From: CAVQRB01 sp963715055
GTDB lineage: Bacteria; Pseudomonadota; Alphaproteobacteria; Rhodobacterales; Rhodobacteraceae
Assembly (NCBI GenBank): GCA_963715055.1
Contig: CAVQRB010000017.1
Coordinates: forward strand, 1 to 64,000
Direction: 5' to 3'
Length of the DNA: 64,000 bases
Under the pieces are notes generated by a model. The model did no database searches. It was given only the letters and a program-made list of their open reading frames with translations, and had not been told where the DNA came from. Position numbers and translations under genes: made by a program. Shown piece by piece: positions 16,910 through 24,981 of this stretch (its first letter is position 1; each line of letters opens with the position of its first letter).

Positions 16910-19900
16910 TCAGCTTGCCTTGGCCTGGCGGCGTTTGGTCTCGGCGCCGGCTTTCTCCGCTAGATCCCGGGCGATCGCGAAGGCGCCCTTGATCTTGTCG
17001 GCGTCCTGTTTCCAGTCGCGGCGCACGATGATCTTGTTGTCCTTGACCTTGGCCATGCCGCGCTGGTCCTGAATGAATTCCACCAGACCCGCAGGCGAGG
17101 CGAATTTGTCGTTGTGGAACTGGACGGTCGCGCCTTTCGGCCCGCCGTCGAGCCGCGAGATGCCTGCACGTTTGCACATGGCCTTGATCCGCACCACCAG
17201 AAGCAGCGTGTTCACTTCCTTCGGCAGTTTGCCGAAGCGGTCGATGAGTTCGGCGGCAAACCCTTCCAGCTCCACCTTGGTGGTCAGGCTGCTCAGGCGC
17301 CGGTAAAGCCCCAAGCGCACGTCAAGATCCGGCACATAGTCCTCGGGGATCAGCACTGGAACGCCGAGGTTGATCTGCGGGGCCCATTGCTCATCGGCTT
17401 CCGACAGCCCCTCCATTTCGCCCGCCCGGATCTTGGCGATCGCCTCTTCCAGCATGGACTGGTAGAGTTCGAAGCCCACGTCGCGCATCTGGCCCGACTG
17501 CTCTTCGCCCAGAAGGTTGCCCGCCCCGCGGATATCGAGGTCCTGGCTCGCAAGCGTGAAGCCCGCGCCCAGCGTGTCGAGGCTCGACAGGACCCGAAGG
17601 CGTTTCTCCGCCGCAGGCGTCAGGCGCGCCTTGGGTTTCGTGGTGAGATAAGCATAAGCGCGGGTCTTGGAGCGCCCGACGCGGCCACGGATCTGGTAAA
17701 GCTGCGCCAGTCCGAACATGTCGGCGCGGTGCACCACCATGGTGTTCGCCGTCGGAATATCGAGCCCGGATTCCACGATGGTCGTCGCCAGCAAAACGTC
17801 GAACTTGCCATCGTAGAATGCGTTCATGCGGTCATCGAGCTCACCCGCCGCCATCTGGCCGTGCGCCACCACGTAACTCAATTCGGGCAATTGCGACTTC
17901 AGGAACTCTTCGATCTCCGGCAGGTCGCTGATGCGAGGGACGACATAGAACGATTGCCCGCCCCGGTAATGCTCGCGCAGCAACGCCTCGCGCAGGGTCA
18001 CGCTGTCGAACTCGCTCACATAGGTGCGGATCGCCAGCCGGTCGACGGGCGGCGTGCCGATGATCGACAGGTCCCGCACGCCGGTCAGGCTCAGTTGCAG
18101 CGTCCGCGGGATCGGCGTCGCGGTCAGCGTCAGGACATGAATGTCGGTGCGCAGCTGTTTCAGCCGTTCCTTGTGCGTGACGCCGAAATGCTGCTCCTCG
18201 TCGATGATCAGAAGCCCGAGGTTCTGGAACCGGATGCCCTTGGCCAGAAGCGCATGGGTGCCGATCACGATATCCACGGTGCCGCGCGCCATGCCATCGC
18301 GCGTAAGCTGCGCATCCTTGGCGGAGACGAACCGGCTCAGCGTGCGGACGTTCACGGGAAATCCACGGAAACGTTCGGAAAAGCTCTTGAAGTGTTGCCG
18401 CGCGAGCAAGGTCGTCGGCGCAATCACCGCCACTTGTACACCGGACATCGCCGCCACGAAGGCCGCGCGCATGGCGACTTCTGTCTTGCCGAAGCCCACA
18501 TCGCCGCAAATAAGCCGGTCCATCGGGTTGCCCGAAGTCATATCCGCGATCACATCGCCGATGGCACTCAGCTGATCGTCGGTTTCCGTGTAGGGAAATC
18601 TCGCGCTGAACGCGTCCCACATGCCAGGCGGCGGCTCGAGGACCGGCGCGCGACGCAGGGCCCGTTCGGCCGCCACCCGGATCAGCTTGTCGGCGATCTC
18701 GCGGATACGTTCCCTCAGGCGCGCCTTCTTGGCCTGCCAGGCACCGCCCCCAAGCCGGTCGAGCAGCCCTTCCTCATGGCCATATTTCGACAGCAGTTCG
18801 ATGTTTTCCACCGGCAGGTAGAGCTTCGATCCTTCGGCATACTCCAGATGGATGCACTCATGCGCGGCACCCGCGGCGGTGATCACCTCCAGCCCGACGA
18901 AGCGGCCGATGCCGTGGTCCACGTGCACGACCAGATCGCCGGGGCTCAGCGATTGCGTTTCGGTCAGGAAGTTCTCCGCCTTGCGCACCTTGCGCGCGCC
19001 GCGGATCAGGCGGTCGCCCAGGACATCCTGTTCGGAAATGACGGTGAGGCCGGGTGCCTCGAAACCATGCTCCAAGGCCCAGACCGCAAGAAAAAGCCCG
19101 CGCTTTCCGATCCGCCGCGCGTCCGTAACGGGAATGGCCTCCAGGACGCCCTCGTCCTCGATCAGGCCGGACAGACGTTCGCGCGCGCCTTCCGAATAGC
19201 TCGCGATGACGACGGGACCCTGCTCGAGCTTTACCTTTATATGCGCCGCCAATGCCCCGAAAAGGCTCAAGGATTCCTGCTGGCGTTCTGGCGCGAAACT
19301 GCGCCCCGGACGCGCGCCCGCATCGATGACACGCAAGCCTGTCGGTTGCGGCAGGGTGGCAAGTTGCAGCACGCGCCGCCCGTCCATGGCCGTCTCCCAG
19401 GCCGCATCGTCAAGATAGAGCGCTTCCGGCCGGCATGGCTTGTAGACGCTTTCCATCTTCGAGCGGTTCGCCATGGCAAGCCGCCGCGTCTCGTATTGGT
19501 CGGCGATGCTGTCCCAGCGGGCAAGCCGGGTCGGCGTGACCTGATCGTCAAGTGAGATCGTCGCACCCGGCAAGTAGTCGAAGAGCGTCTCCAACCGCTC
19601 GTGGAAGAAGGGCAGCCAATGCTCCGCCCCCTGGTGCTTGCGGCCTGCGCTGATCGCCTCATAGAGCGGATCGTCCGTGCCCGCCGCGCCGAACTCGATG
19701 CGGTAATTCTGGCGAAACCGGGTCACCGCGGCCTCGTCGAGGATCACTTCGGAGACCGGCGCCAATTCGACCAGATCGAGCTTTTCCGTCGTGCGCTGCG
19801 TGGCGGGATCGAAGCGCCGCGCGCCGTCCAGCGTATCGCCGAAGAAATCGAGGCGCACAGGGCCGAGATCGCCCGGCGGGTAAATGTCGACGATGCCGCC

Positions 19901-20374
19901 GCGGATCGCGTAATCGCCGGGCTCTGTCACCGTAGGGCTTTGCACGAAACCCATTCGTACCAGAAAATCGCGCAAGCCCGCCTCATCGACGCGCTTGCCC
20001 ACCCGCGCCGTGAACGCGGCGTCGCGGAGCAGGTCGCGTGCCGGCAGGCGCTGGGTCGCCGCATTGATCGTGGTGAGCAGGATGAAGCGCTTCGGCATCC
20101 CATGCACCAGCCCGGCGAGCGTCGCCATCCGCTGCGCGGAGATGTCGGCATTGGGCGAGATACGGTCATAGGGAAGACAATCCCAGCCCGGAAAGATAAC
20201 AACTGGCAGATCGGGCGCAAAGAACCGCAAGGCCGCGCGCATCGCGTCGAGCCGCTTGTCATCGCGCGACACATGCACGAGCGGCGCGTCCTGCTTGTCC
20301 AGTTCGGAGCAGAGGAAACGCGCGTCGAAGCCTTCGGGGGTGCCCGAGACGGTGATTTGGGTCGTGTCAGCCAT
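16910..20374 (-). CDS. mfd: Transcription-repair coupling factor
   Basis: 1154 residues, full length for Mfd. In order it has the UvrB-homology module, the RNA polymerase interaction domain (VVHVDHGIGRF), the helicase core with Walker A GDVGFGKTEVAM and the box DEEQHFGV, the helicase motif TATPIPRTL, and the C-terminal TRG and D7 domains. Mfd removes RNA polymerase stalled at DNA lesions and recruits UvrA. The ATG at 20374 was preferred to an upstream TTG (20386), since the protein family begins close to it. It is followed on the same strand by no gene; its upstream neighbour is a membrane protein 33 bases away. Confidence 0.97.
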   Translation of the reverse strand: MADTTQITVSGTPEGFDARFLCSELDKQDAPLVHVSRDDKRLDAMRAALRFFAPDLPVVIFPGWDCLPYDRISPNADISAQRMATLAGLVHGMPKRFILLTTINAATQRLPARDLLRDAAFTARVGKRVDEAGLRDFLVRMGFVQSPTVTEPGDYAIRGGIVDIYPPGDLGPVRLDFFGDTLDGARRFDPATQRTTEKLDLVELAPVSEVILDEAAVTRFRQNYRIEFGAAGTDDPLYEAISAGRKHQGAEHWLPFFHERLETLFDYLPGATISLDDQVTPTRLARWDSIADQYETRRLAMANRSKMESVYKPCRPEALYLDDAAWETAMDGRRVLQLATLPQPTGLRVIDAGARPGRSFAPERQQESLSLFGALAAHIKVKLEQGPVVIASYSEGARERLSGLIEDEGVLEAIPVTDARRIGKRGLFLAVWALEHGFEAPGLTVISEQDVLGDRLIRGARKVRKAENFLTETQSLSPGDLVVHVDHGIGRFVGLEVITAAGAAHECIHLEYAEGSKLYLPVENIELLSKYGHEEGLLDRLGGGAWQAKKARLRERIREIADKLIRVAAERALRRAPVLEPPPGMWDAFSARFPYTETDDQLSAIGDVIADMTSGNPMDRLICGDVGFGKTEVAMRAAFVAAMSGVQVAVIAPTTLLARQHFKSFSERFRGFPVNVRTLSRFVSAKDAQLTRDGMARGTVDIVIGTHALLAKGIRFQNLGLLIIDEEQHFGVTHKERLKQLRTDIHVLTLTATPIPRTLQLSLTGVRDLSIIGTPPVDRLAIRTYVSEFDSVTLREALLREHYRGGQSFYVVPRISDLPEIEEFLKSQLPELSYVVAHGQMAAGELDDRMNAFYDGKFDVLLATTIVESGLDIPTANTMVVHRADMFGLAQLYQIRGRVGRSKTRAYAYLTTKPKARLTPAAEKRLRVLSSLDTLGAGFTLASQDLDIRGAGNLLGEEQSGQMRDVGFELYQSMLEEAIAKIRAGEMEGLSEADEQWAPQINLGVPVLIPEDYVPDLDVRLGLYRRLSSLTTKVELEGFAAELIDRFGKLPKEVNTLLLVVRIKAMCKRAGISRLDGGPKGATVQFHNDKFASPAGLVEFIQDQRGMAKVKDNKIIVRRDWKQDADKIKGAFAIARDLAEKAGAETKRRQAKAS

Positions 20375-20407
20375 GGCCTGCTTCAATTGGCCTTCGCGAC
20401 AGCGCTG

Positions 20408-20935
20408 TCAACCGCCAAGGGCTCCGAGCGACAAATTTTGAAACATGCCCCAGAGCGACGTGACGAAAATCGAGATCACACCGACGATCTGCGTATAGGT
20501 GCGCTGCCTTGACAGCCGTTTGTACAACACTTCCCCCGTCGCTTCCTCGCTGCGGATCAGCCGCGCCGTCGAGAGCGAGATCATCGCGACGATCGACATC
20601 GGAAAGCCCAGCAGAAACAGCGCCTGCGCTATCTCGAGCCCATAGAGAAAACCAAGGACCAGAAGCATGGTCAGCATGAAACAGGCGATACCGAGGATCC
20701 ATAGACCCGAGACGCTGGCAATATAGAGGATGCGGTTGATGTTGATCCGCACCAGATCCTCAAGGTCGACCGCCGGCTGCCCGCCATGACGTTTCGCCCT
20801 CAGGACCATGTCGTAAGGAACGCCGAGCACCCAGTGGCTGGCGGTGGACCACATGACTGCCAGCGCGATCCAGAACCACAGGTTCGAGAAGGATCGCATG
20901 TCGATCAGTTCGAAAACGTTTTCGTAGAAACTCAA
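20408..20935 (-). CDS. Conserved four-segment membrane protein of unknown function
   Basis: 175 residues with hydrophobic segments at about 20-37, 72-95, 98-122 and 148-165, separated by charged loops (MVLRAKRHGGQPAVDLEDL and TARLIRSEEATGEV). No catalytic motif or named domain was recognised. It lies just upstream of mfd on the same strand, and I recall that some roseobacter annotations label a similar-sized protein next to mfd as a component of the SufBCD complex; nothing in the sequence (no cysteines arranged for Fe-S binding) supports that. The start ATG at 20935 is the first in the frame. Confidence 0.75.
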   Translation of the reverse strand: MSFYENVFELIDMRSFSNLWFWIALAVMWSTASHWVLGVPYDMVLRAKRHGGQPAVDLEDLVRININRILYIASVSGLWILGIACFMLTMLLVLGFLYGLEIAQALFLLGFPMSIVAMISLSTARLIRSEEATGEVLYKRLSRQRTYTQIVGVISIFVTSLWGMFQNLSLGALGG

Positions 20936-21056
20936 TGCGGCCTGCTTTTCACTCTGATTTTGCTTCTCTTAGCCGCGGAACGTCGCAATTCCTAGCCTTG
21001 GCTTGCCGAAAAATAAATGCCAATCATGCGGTGTCATTCAAACTGGACAGATTTCA

Positions 21057-22061
21057 ATGCGCCCAACCCAAGCCGCCTTCCCCGCCACCCGTTTGCGCCG
21101 CGCGCGGCAAAGTCCCGCCTTGCGGGCACTGACACGGGAAAGCAGTCTGAGCGTCGATGATTTCATCTGGCCGGTCTTCGTGCGCTCCGGGACGGGCATC
21201 GAGGAGCCGATCCCCTCGATGCCGGGTGTCTTTCGCCGCTCCGTGGACAAGATCGTCGAGGCCGCGCGCGAGGCCGCCGACCTCGGCATTCCCGCGATCT
21301 GTATCTTTCCCTACACCGGGCTTGAGGAGCGGACCGAGGATTGCGCCGGCGCCTGGGATCCCGACAACCACGCCAACCGGGCGATCCGCGCGATCAAGGC
21401 GGCGGTGCCGGAGATTGCCATCATGACGGATGTGGCGCTCGATACCTACAACATCAACGGTCACGATGGCTTTGTGGAGAACGGCGAGATCGTGAATGAT
21501 CGCACCGTCGAGGCTCTGGTGAAGATGACGCTGGCGCAGGCCGAGGCCGGCGCGGATATCATCGGGCCATCGGACATGATGGACGGACGCATCGGCGCGA
21601 TGCGCAGCGCGCTGGAAGCCGCCGGCCATCAGAACGTCATGATCCTGAGCTATTCCGCGAAATACGCCTCTGCCTTCTATGGCCCGTTCCGCGATGCGGT
21701 GGGGGCCTCGGGCGCGCTCACCGGCGACAAGAAGACCTACCAGATGGACCCGGCCAATTCCGACGAAGCCCTGCGCCTGATCGAACGCGACCTGCGCGAA
21801 GGTGCCGACATGGTGATGGTCAAGCCCGGCCTGCCCTATCTCGACATCTGCCGCCGGGTGAAGGACACGTTCGGTGCGCCGACCTATGCCTATCAGGTCT
21901 CGGGCGAATTCGCGATGATCCGCGCCGCGGCCCAGAACGGCTGGATCGACGGGGACAAGGTGATGATGGAGAGCCTGATGGCTTTCAAACGCGCGGGCTG
22001 CGACGGGATCCTTACCTATTTCGCCCCCGAGGCCGCGCGCCTGCTGGCGGCCCGGCGCTGA
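21057..22061 (+). CDS. hemB: Delta-aminolevulinic acid dehydratase (porphobilinogen synthase)
   Basis: 334 residues, full length. It condenses two 5-aminolevulinate molecules to porphobilinogen in tetrapyrrole synthesis. The Schiff-base lysine is K256 in MVMVKPGLPYLD and the second active-site lysine is K202 in SYSAKYAS. The metal-site stretch reads DVALDTYNINGHDG (125-138), with aspartates in place of the three zinc cysteines, so this is the magnesium/potassium-type enzyme found in alphaproteobacteria and Pseudomonas. The ATG at 21057 is preceded by GGAC; upstream residues in the frame are not family sequence. Divergent from the membrane protein with 121 bases between. Confidence 0.97.
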   Translation: MRPTQAAFPATRLRRARQSPALRALTRESSLSVDDFIWPVFVRSGTGIEEPIPSMPGVFRRSVDKIVEAAREAADLGIPAICIFPYTGLEERTEDCAGAWDPDNHANRAIRAIKAAVPEIAIMTDVALDTYNINGHDGFVENGEIVNDRTVEALVKMTLAQAEAGADIIGPSDMMDGRIGAMRSALEAAGHQNVMILSYSAKYASAFYGPFRDAVGASGALTGDKKTYQMDPANSDEALRLIERDLREGADMVMVKPGLPYLDICRRVKDTFGAPTYAYQVSGEFAMIRAAAQNGWIDGDKVMMESLMAFKRAGCDGILTYFAPEAARLLAARR

Positions 22062-22166
22062 GCCGCCCACAGGCGCAGCTTTGGGGTGACACAAGCGCGC
22101 ATTGCGCGTAAGATTGCGCACAAGCCGGGCAAACCGGCATTCGGGCAACAACACACAGGCATTATA

Positions 22167-22733
22167 ATGAACAATCAAAGATTCACGCGGCGTGGATTCA
22201 CCCTGTCCGCACTGGCGGGCGTGTCGGTGACGGCCGCCTGCGGCAATGGCGTGGGCTCCACCGGCGGCACCACGATCGACGCGCAGGTGGCGGCAACCCT
22301 TGACAAGATGTACGCGACCTATCCGGGCACCCGCAACCTCGCGGAGAAATCCAACGGGATGCTCGTTATGCCGCTGGTGACCGAAGCCGGCTTTGGTTTC
22401 GGCGGTTCCTATGGGCAAGGCGCTCTCCTGGTAAATGGTGTGACGGTCGATTACTATTCCGCCACCACGATTTCCGGCGGCTTCCAGATCGGCGCGCAGC
22501 AATACTCTCACGTGCTCTTCTTCACCACGGATGACGCGCTGGCGCGGTTCCGCCGCTCGCAGGGCTGGGAAGCCGGTGGTGAGATCGAATATGTGATCTC
22601 CGACATCGGAGAAGGCGTCGACGCCAACACGACGACGGCCCTCTCGCCGGTTGTCGCGGCCGTTTTCGGGCGCGGCGGCCTTGCCATCGGCGCGACACTC
22701 AAGGGCACGAAGTACAACCGCATCATTCCCTGA
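22167..22733 (+). CDS. SYLF (YSC84/Ysc84) domain lipoprotein
   Basis: 188 residues. The N-terminus has twin arginines (FTRRGFTLSALAG) and a lipobox-like VTAAC, so it is probably an exported lipoprotein, possibly through Tat. The rest is the SYLF domain, a lipid-binding fold found from bacteria to eukaryotes; GMLVMPLVTEAGFGFGGSYG and TISGGFQIGAQQYSHVLFF are its marks. The role in bacteria is not established. It follows hemB by 105 bases with no obvious functional link. A likely terminator is at 22788-22812. Confidence 0.87.
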   Translation: MNNQRFTRRGFTLSALAGVSVTAACGNGVGSTGGTTIDAQVAATLDKMYATYPGTRNLAEKSNGMLVMPLVTEAGFGFGGSYGQGALLVNGVTVDYYSATTISGGFQIGAQQYSHVLFFTTDDALARFRRSQGWEAGGEIEYVISDIGEGVDANTTTALSPVVAAVFGRGGLAIGATLKGTKYNRIIP

Positions 22734-22787
22734 GAAACGAAAGCGCGCAAAGCCATCCCTGCCGCAGCGGGAATGTCGGCAGGCAGT

Positions 22788-22812
22788 ATCGTTCGGGTGC
22801 ACGATTTTTTTT
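22788..22812 (+). terminator. Probable intrinsic terminator of the SYLF gene
   Basis: ATCGT (22788-22792) pairs with ACGAT (22801-22805) over an eight-base loop and runs into eight T residues (22805-22812). The stem is short and AT-rich, so this is a weaker terminator than the one at 10.7 kb. It lies 55 bases after the SYLF stop codon. Confidence 0.5.
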
Positions 22813-23014
22813 GACCCGGCGGACAACCTCCCGGACGAACGTGGGTGGCGTGCACACCGGTCTGACGCTCTTTCCATTATAGTAGCGCTTGCCGGTCCGA
22901 GCCGACCTACCGTTGCCATGTGCCTCAAAGAATGAATCGCATAGACACACTGTTATCGTTGGTTCAGGGTCATGCTCAGCTGCACAGTCGTAGAATGTTG
23001 TGGAGGCTGGTGAA

Positions 23015-23779
23015 ATGCACGGCTTGTCAACCCATGAGCTGTTGTACCGTGACAAGGATCTGATCGCGAACACGCCCGGACTTGCCAACGGCGGCATCGC
23101 GCTTGCCGTGGTTGAGCCCGAAAGCATAGGATGGGCGGAAGTCACACGTCTTCTAGAGGAATATGGCTTCATCGGCTTCTCAGCGGCTGACAAAAAGACA
23201 GTGTTCAACGAAATAAGAGCCCAATTGGGAGACGAAGGCGACTTGCCTTTCTGGGACTCGTTCACTTGCACGGTGTCGGACATTTTGCCGACTTGTGAGA
23301 GGATCATCTATTCGGCGGGGAAAGATGTTGCGTTTGACAGCAGCCTCCTGCCGAGCGCGCAAACTATAGCAGACATCGTATCCCTAAACCGGGAAGTTGG
23401 AGTATCGCCACTTCCGGCATGGTACATGCGAGGGGAAGGTCCGCCATCGATGACAAGTTGGATCATGTCACACGAAGGCCAAATGATCGCCTGCGCCAAT
23501 GGCAGCATGCGCTATCACGCCAAAAGCAGGATGGCGGGAACGTACTATGTTGGTGCCGTTTCCGTTTCGCCAAGGGAACGGGGAAGGGGGCTGGGAACGC
23601 TGGCAACGGCATTGCTCATCCGGGATGGGATCAATGCGTTTCGACCCAAGGCCATAACTGGAATCGCACAACCTGCCAACGCGCCTTCCCGTGGGATGCT
23701 CACGAAATGCGGGCTTGTGCATGATCCAAGTCGGGCAACCGTGATCTATAACCGCTCGGGCGCGTTTCATACGCGGTGA
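23015..23779 (+). CDS. GNAT-family N-acetyltransferase
   Basis: 254 residues. The C-terminal half carries the GNAT acetyl-CoA motif VSVSPRERGRGLGTLATALL (the R-G-R-G-L-G pyrophosphate loop), preceded by a strand YYVGAVSV. The N-terminal 120 residues are not recognisable. GNAT enzymes transfer acetyl from acetyl-CoA to amines; the acceptor here is unknown. A clear GGAGG ribosome-binding site eight bases before 23015 fixes the start over an upstream GTG at 23000. Base composition is unlike its neighbours: the 60 bases 23161-23220 hold 27 G/C against 37 in a comparable line of hemB, which suggests acquisition by transfer. Confidence 0.85.
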   Translation: MHGLSTHELLYRDKDLIANTPGLANGGIALAVVEPESIGWAEVTRLLEEYGFIGFSAADKKTVFNEIRAQLGDEGDLPFWDSFTCTVSDILPTCERIIYSAGKDVAFDSSLLPSAQTIADIVSLNREVGVSPLPAWYMRGEGPPSMTSWIMSHEGQMIACANGSMRYHAKSRMAGTYYVGAVSVSPRERGRGLGTLATALLIRDGINAFRPKAITGIAQPANAPSRGMLTKCGLVHDPSRATVIYNRSGAFHTR

Positions 23780-23878
23780 TGCGCAGGAGATAGCACTCGG
23801 GTGAGGTTAGGGCGATTCAATCAGTGGCAGCTTCGTCCGCGCAGCCGATCTCCGACTGAAACGCGGACAGGGGTGGCT

Positions 23879-23998
23879 TCATCGCGAAAGGGCCGGCACT
23901 TCGATGCGGATCTCTTCCTGCCTCGCAATCGTGTCCGGTCCTCTGCAAGGCAAAATCACCAACAGAATAGCAACCGCCGCGGCCTGCGCGGCGGTCAC
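23879..23998 (-). CDS. Possible small hydrophobic protein (39 codons), doubtful
   Basis: A GTG at 23998 starts ten bases after the stop codon of the beta-hydroxyacid dehydrogenase on the same strand and opens 39 codons ending TGA at 23879. The product begins with a short hydrophobic stretch (AAAVAILLVILPC) and ends in a charged tail. A hydrophobic run of only about 13 residues is short for a membrane helix and no good ribosome-binding site is visible, so this may be chance. It is recorded because the spacing would allow translational coupling. Confidence 0.25.
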   Translation of the reverse strand: MTAAQAAAVAILLVILPCRGPDTIARQEEIRIEVPALSR

Positions 23999-24008
23999 CC
24001 GTGACGCT

Positions 24009-24881
24009 TTACCCGAGCGCCTTGAGCCGCTTGTAAAGGCTGGACGTGTCCCAGCGACCGCCGCCCATCTTCTGCACATCCTTGTAGAACTGATCCACAA
24101 GCGCCGTGACCGGCAGGCTGGCCCCCGTCTCATTCGCCGTCGACAGGCAGATGCCGAGGTCCTTGCGCATCCAGTCGGTGGCAAACCCGTGTTCGAAATG
24201 ATCGTCCAGCATCGTCTCGTAGCGGTTGTTCATCTGCCAGCTGCCCGCGGCCCCCTGGCTGATCACCTCCACGACCGCGCGACCATCAAGCCCGGCCTTG
24301 TCGGCAAAATGCAGGGCTTCGGAAAGTCCCTGCACCAGACCCGCGATGGCGATCTGGTTGCACATCTTGGTCATCTGCCCGGCACCGCTGTCACCGATCC
24401 GGCGGCAGATCTTGGAGTAGACCTCCATCACCGGGAGGGCTGCGTCATAGGCCGGCTGGTCGCCGCCGCACATGATCGACAGGGCACCGTTTTCGGCCCC
24501 CGCCTGCCCGCCGGAGATCGGTGCATCGACAAAGCTGATGCCTGCGTCCTGCGCAGCGGCGTAGAGTTCGCGGGTTACGGCAGCCGAGACCGTGGTGTGA
24601 TCGACGAAAACGGCCCCTTTTGCCATGCCCGCAAAAGCCCCGTCCGCCCCGAGACAGACGCCCCGCAGATCGTCGTCATTGCCCACGCAGGACATCACGA
24701 AGGCAGCGCCTGCCGCGGCCTCGCGCGGGGTTGCGGCCATCTTGCCGCCCTGCGCCTTGGCCCATGCCTCGGCCTTCGCGGCCGTGCGGTTGTAAACGGT
24801 CACGTCATGTCCCGCCTTTTGCAGATGCCCCGCCATGGGCGCGCCCATGACTCCCAGTCCCAAAAATGCCAGCTTGGCCAT
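24009..24881 (-). CDS. NAD(P)-dependent beta-hydroxyacid dehydrogenase (3-hydroxyisobutyrate dehydrogenase/GarR family)
   Basis: 290 residues. The Rossmann motif GLGVMGAPMAGHL begins at residue 8, the substrate motif FVDAPISGGQAGAENGAL is near 117-134, and the catalytic lysine is in GQMTKMCNQ near 165-175. The family oxidises or reduces 3-hydroxy acids such as 3-hydroxyisobutyrate or tartronate semialdehyde; the neighbours (a penicillin-acylase homologue divergent, a transferase downstream) give no pathway, so the substrate is left open. Length and motifs are complete. Confidence 0.9.
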   Translation of the reverse strand: MAKLAFLGLGVMGAPMAGHLQKAGHDVTVYNRTAAKAEAWAKAQGGKMAATPREAAAGAAFVMSCVGNDDDLRGVCLGADGAFAGMAKGAVFVDHTTVSAAVTRELYAAAQDAGISFVDAPISGGQAGAENGALSIMCGGDQPAYDAALPVMEVYSKICRRIGDSGAGQMTKMCNQIAIAGLVQGLSEALHFADKAGLDGRAVVEVISQGAAGSWQMNNRYETMLDDHFEHGFATDWMRKDLGICLSTANETGASLPVTALVDQFYKDVQKMGGGRWDTSSLYKRLKALG

Positions 24882-24981
24882 AGTCTGTCTCTTTCTTTCG
24901 GTGTTGCCTTACTCTGCGCACCTACCTAACAGTCAAACCCCGAGGGTCAAATGAAACGAGCAAAAGGGGTCCGGCGCGCGG

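Noticed and set aside
17114..19555. An 813-codon open frame opposite mfd
   Set aside because: Composition is rich in arginine, histidine, alanine and glycine, without any domain; it is the usual shadow of a GC-rich gene on the other strand.
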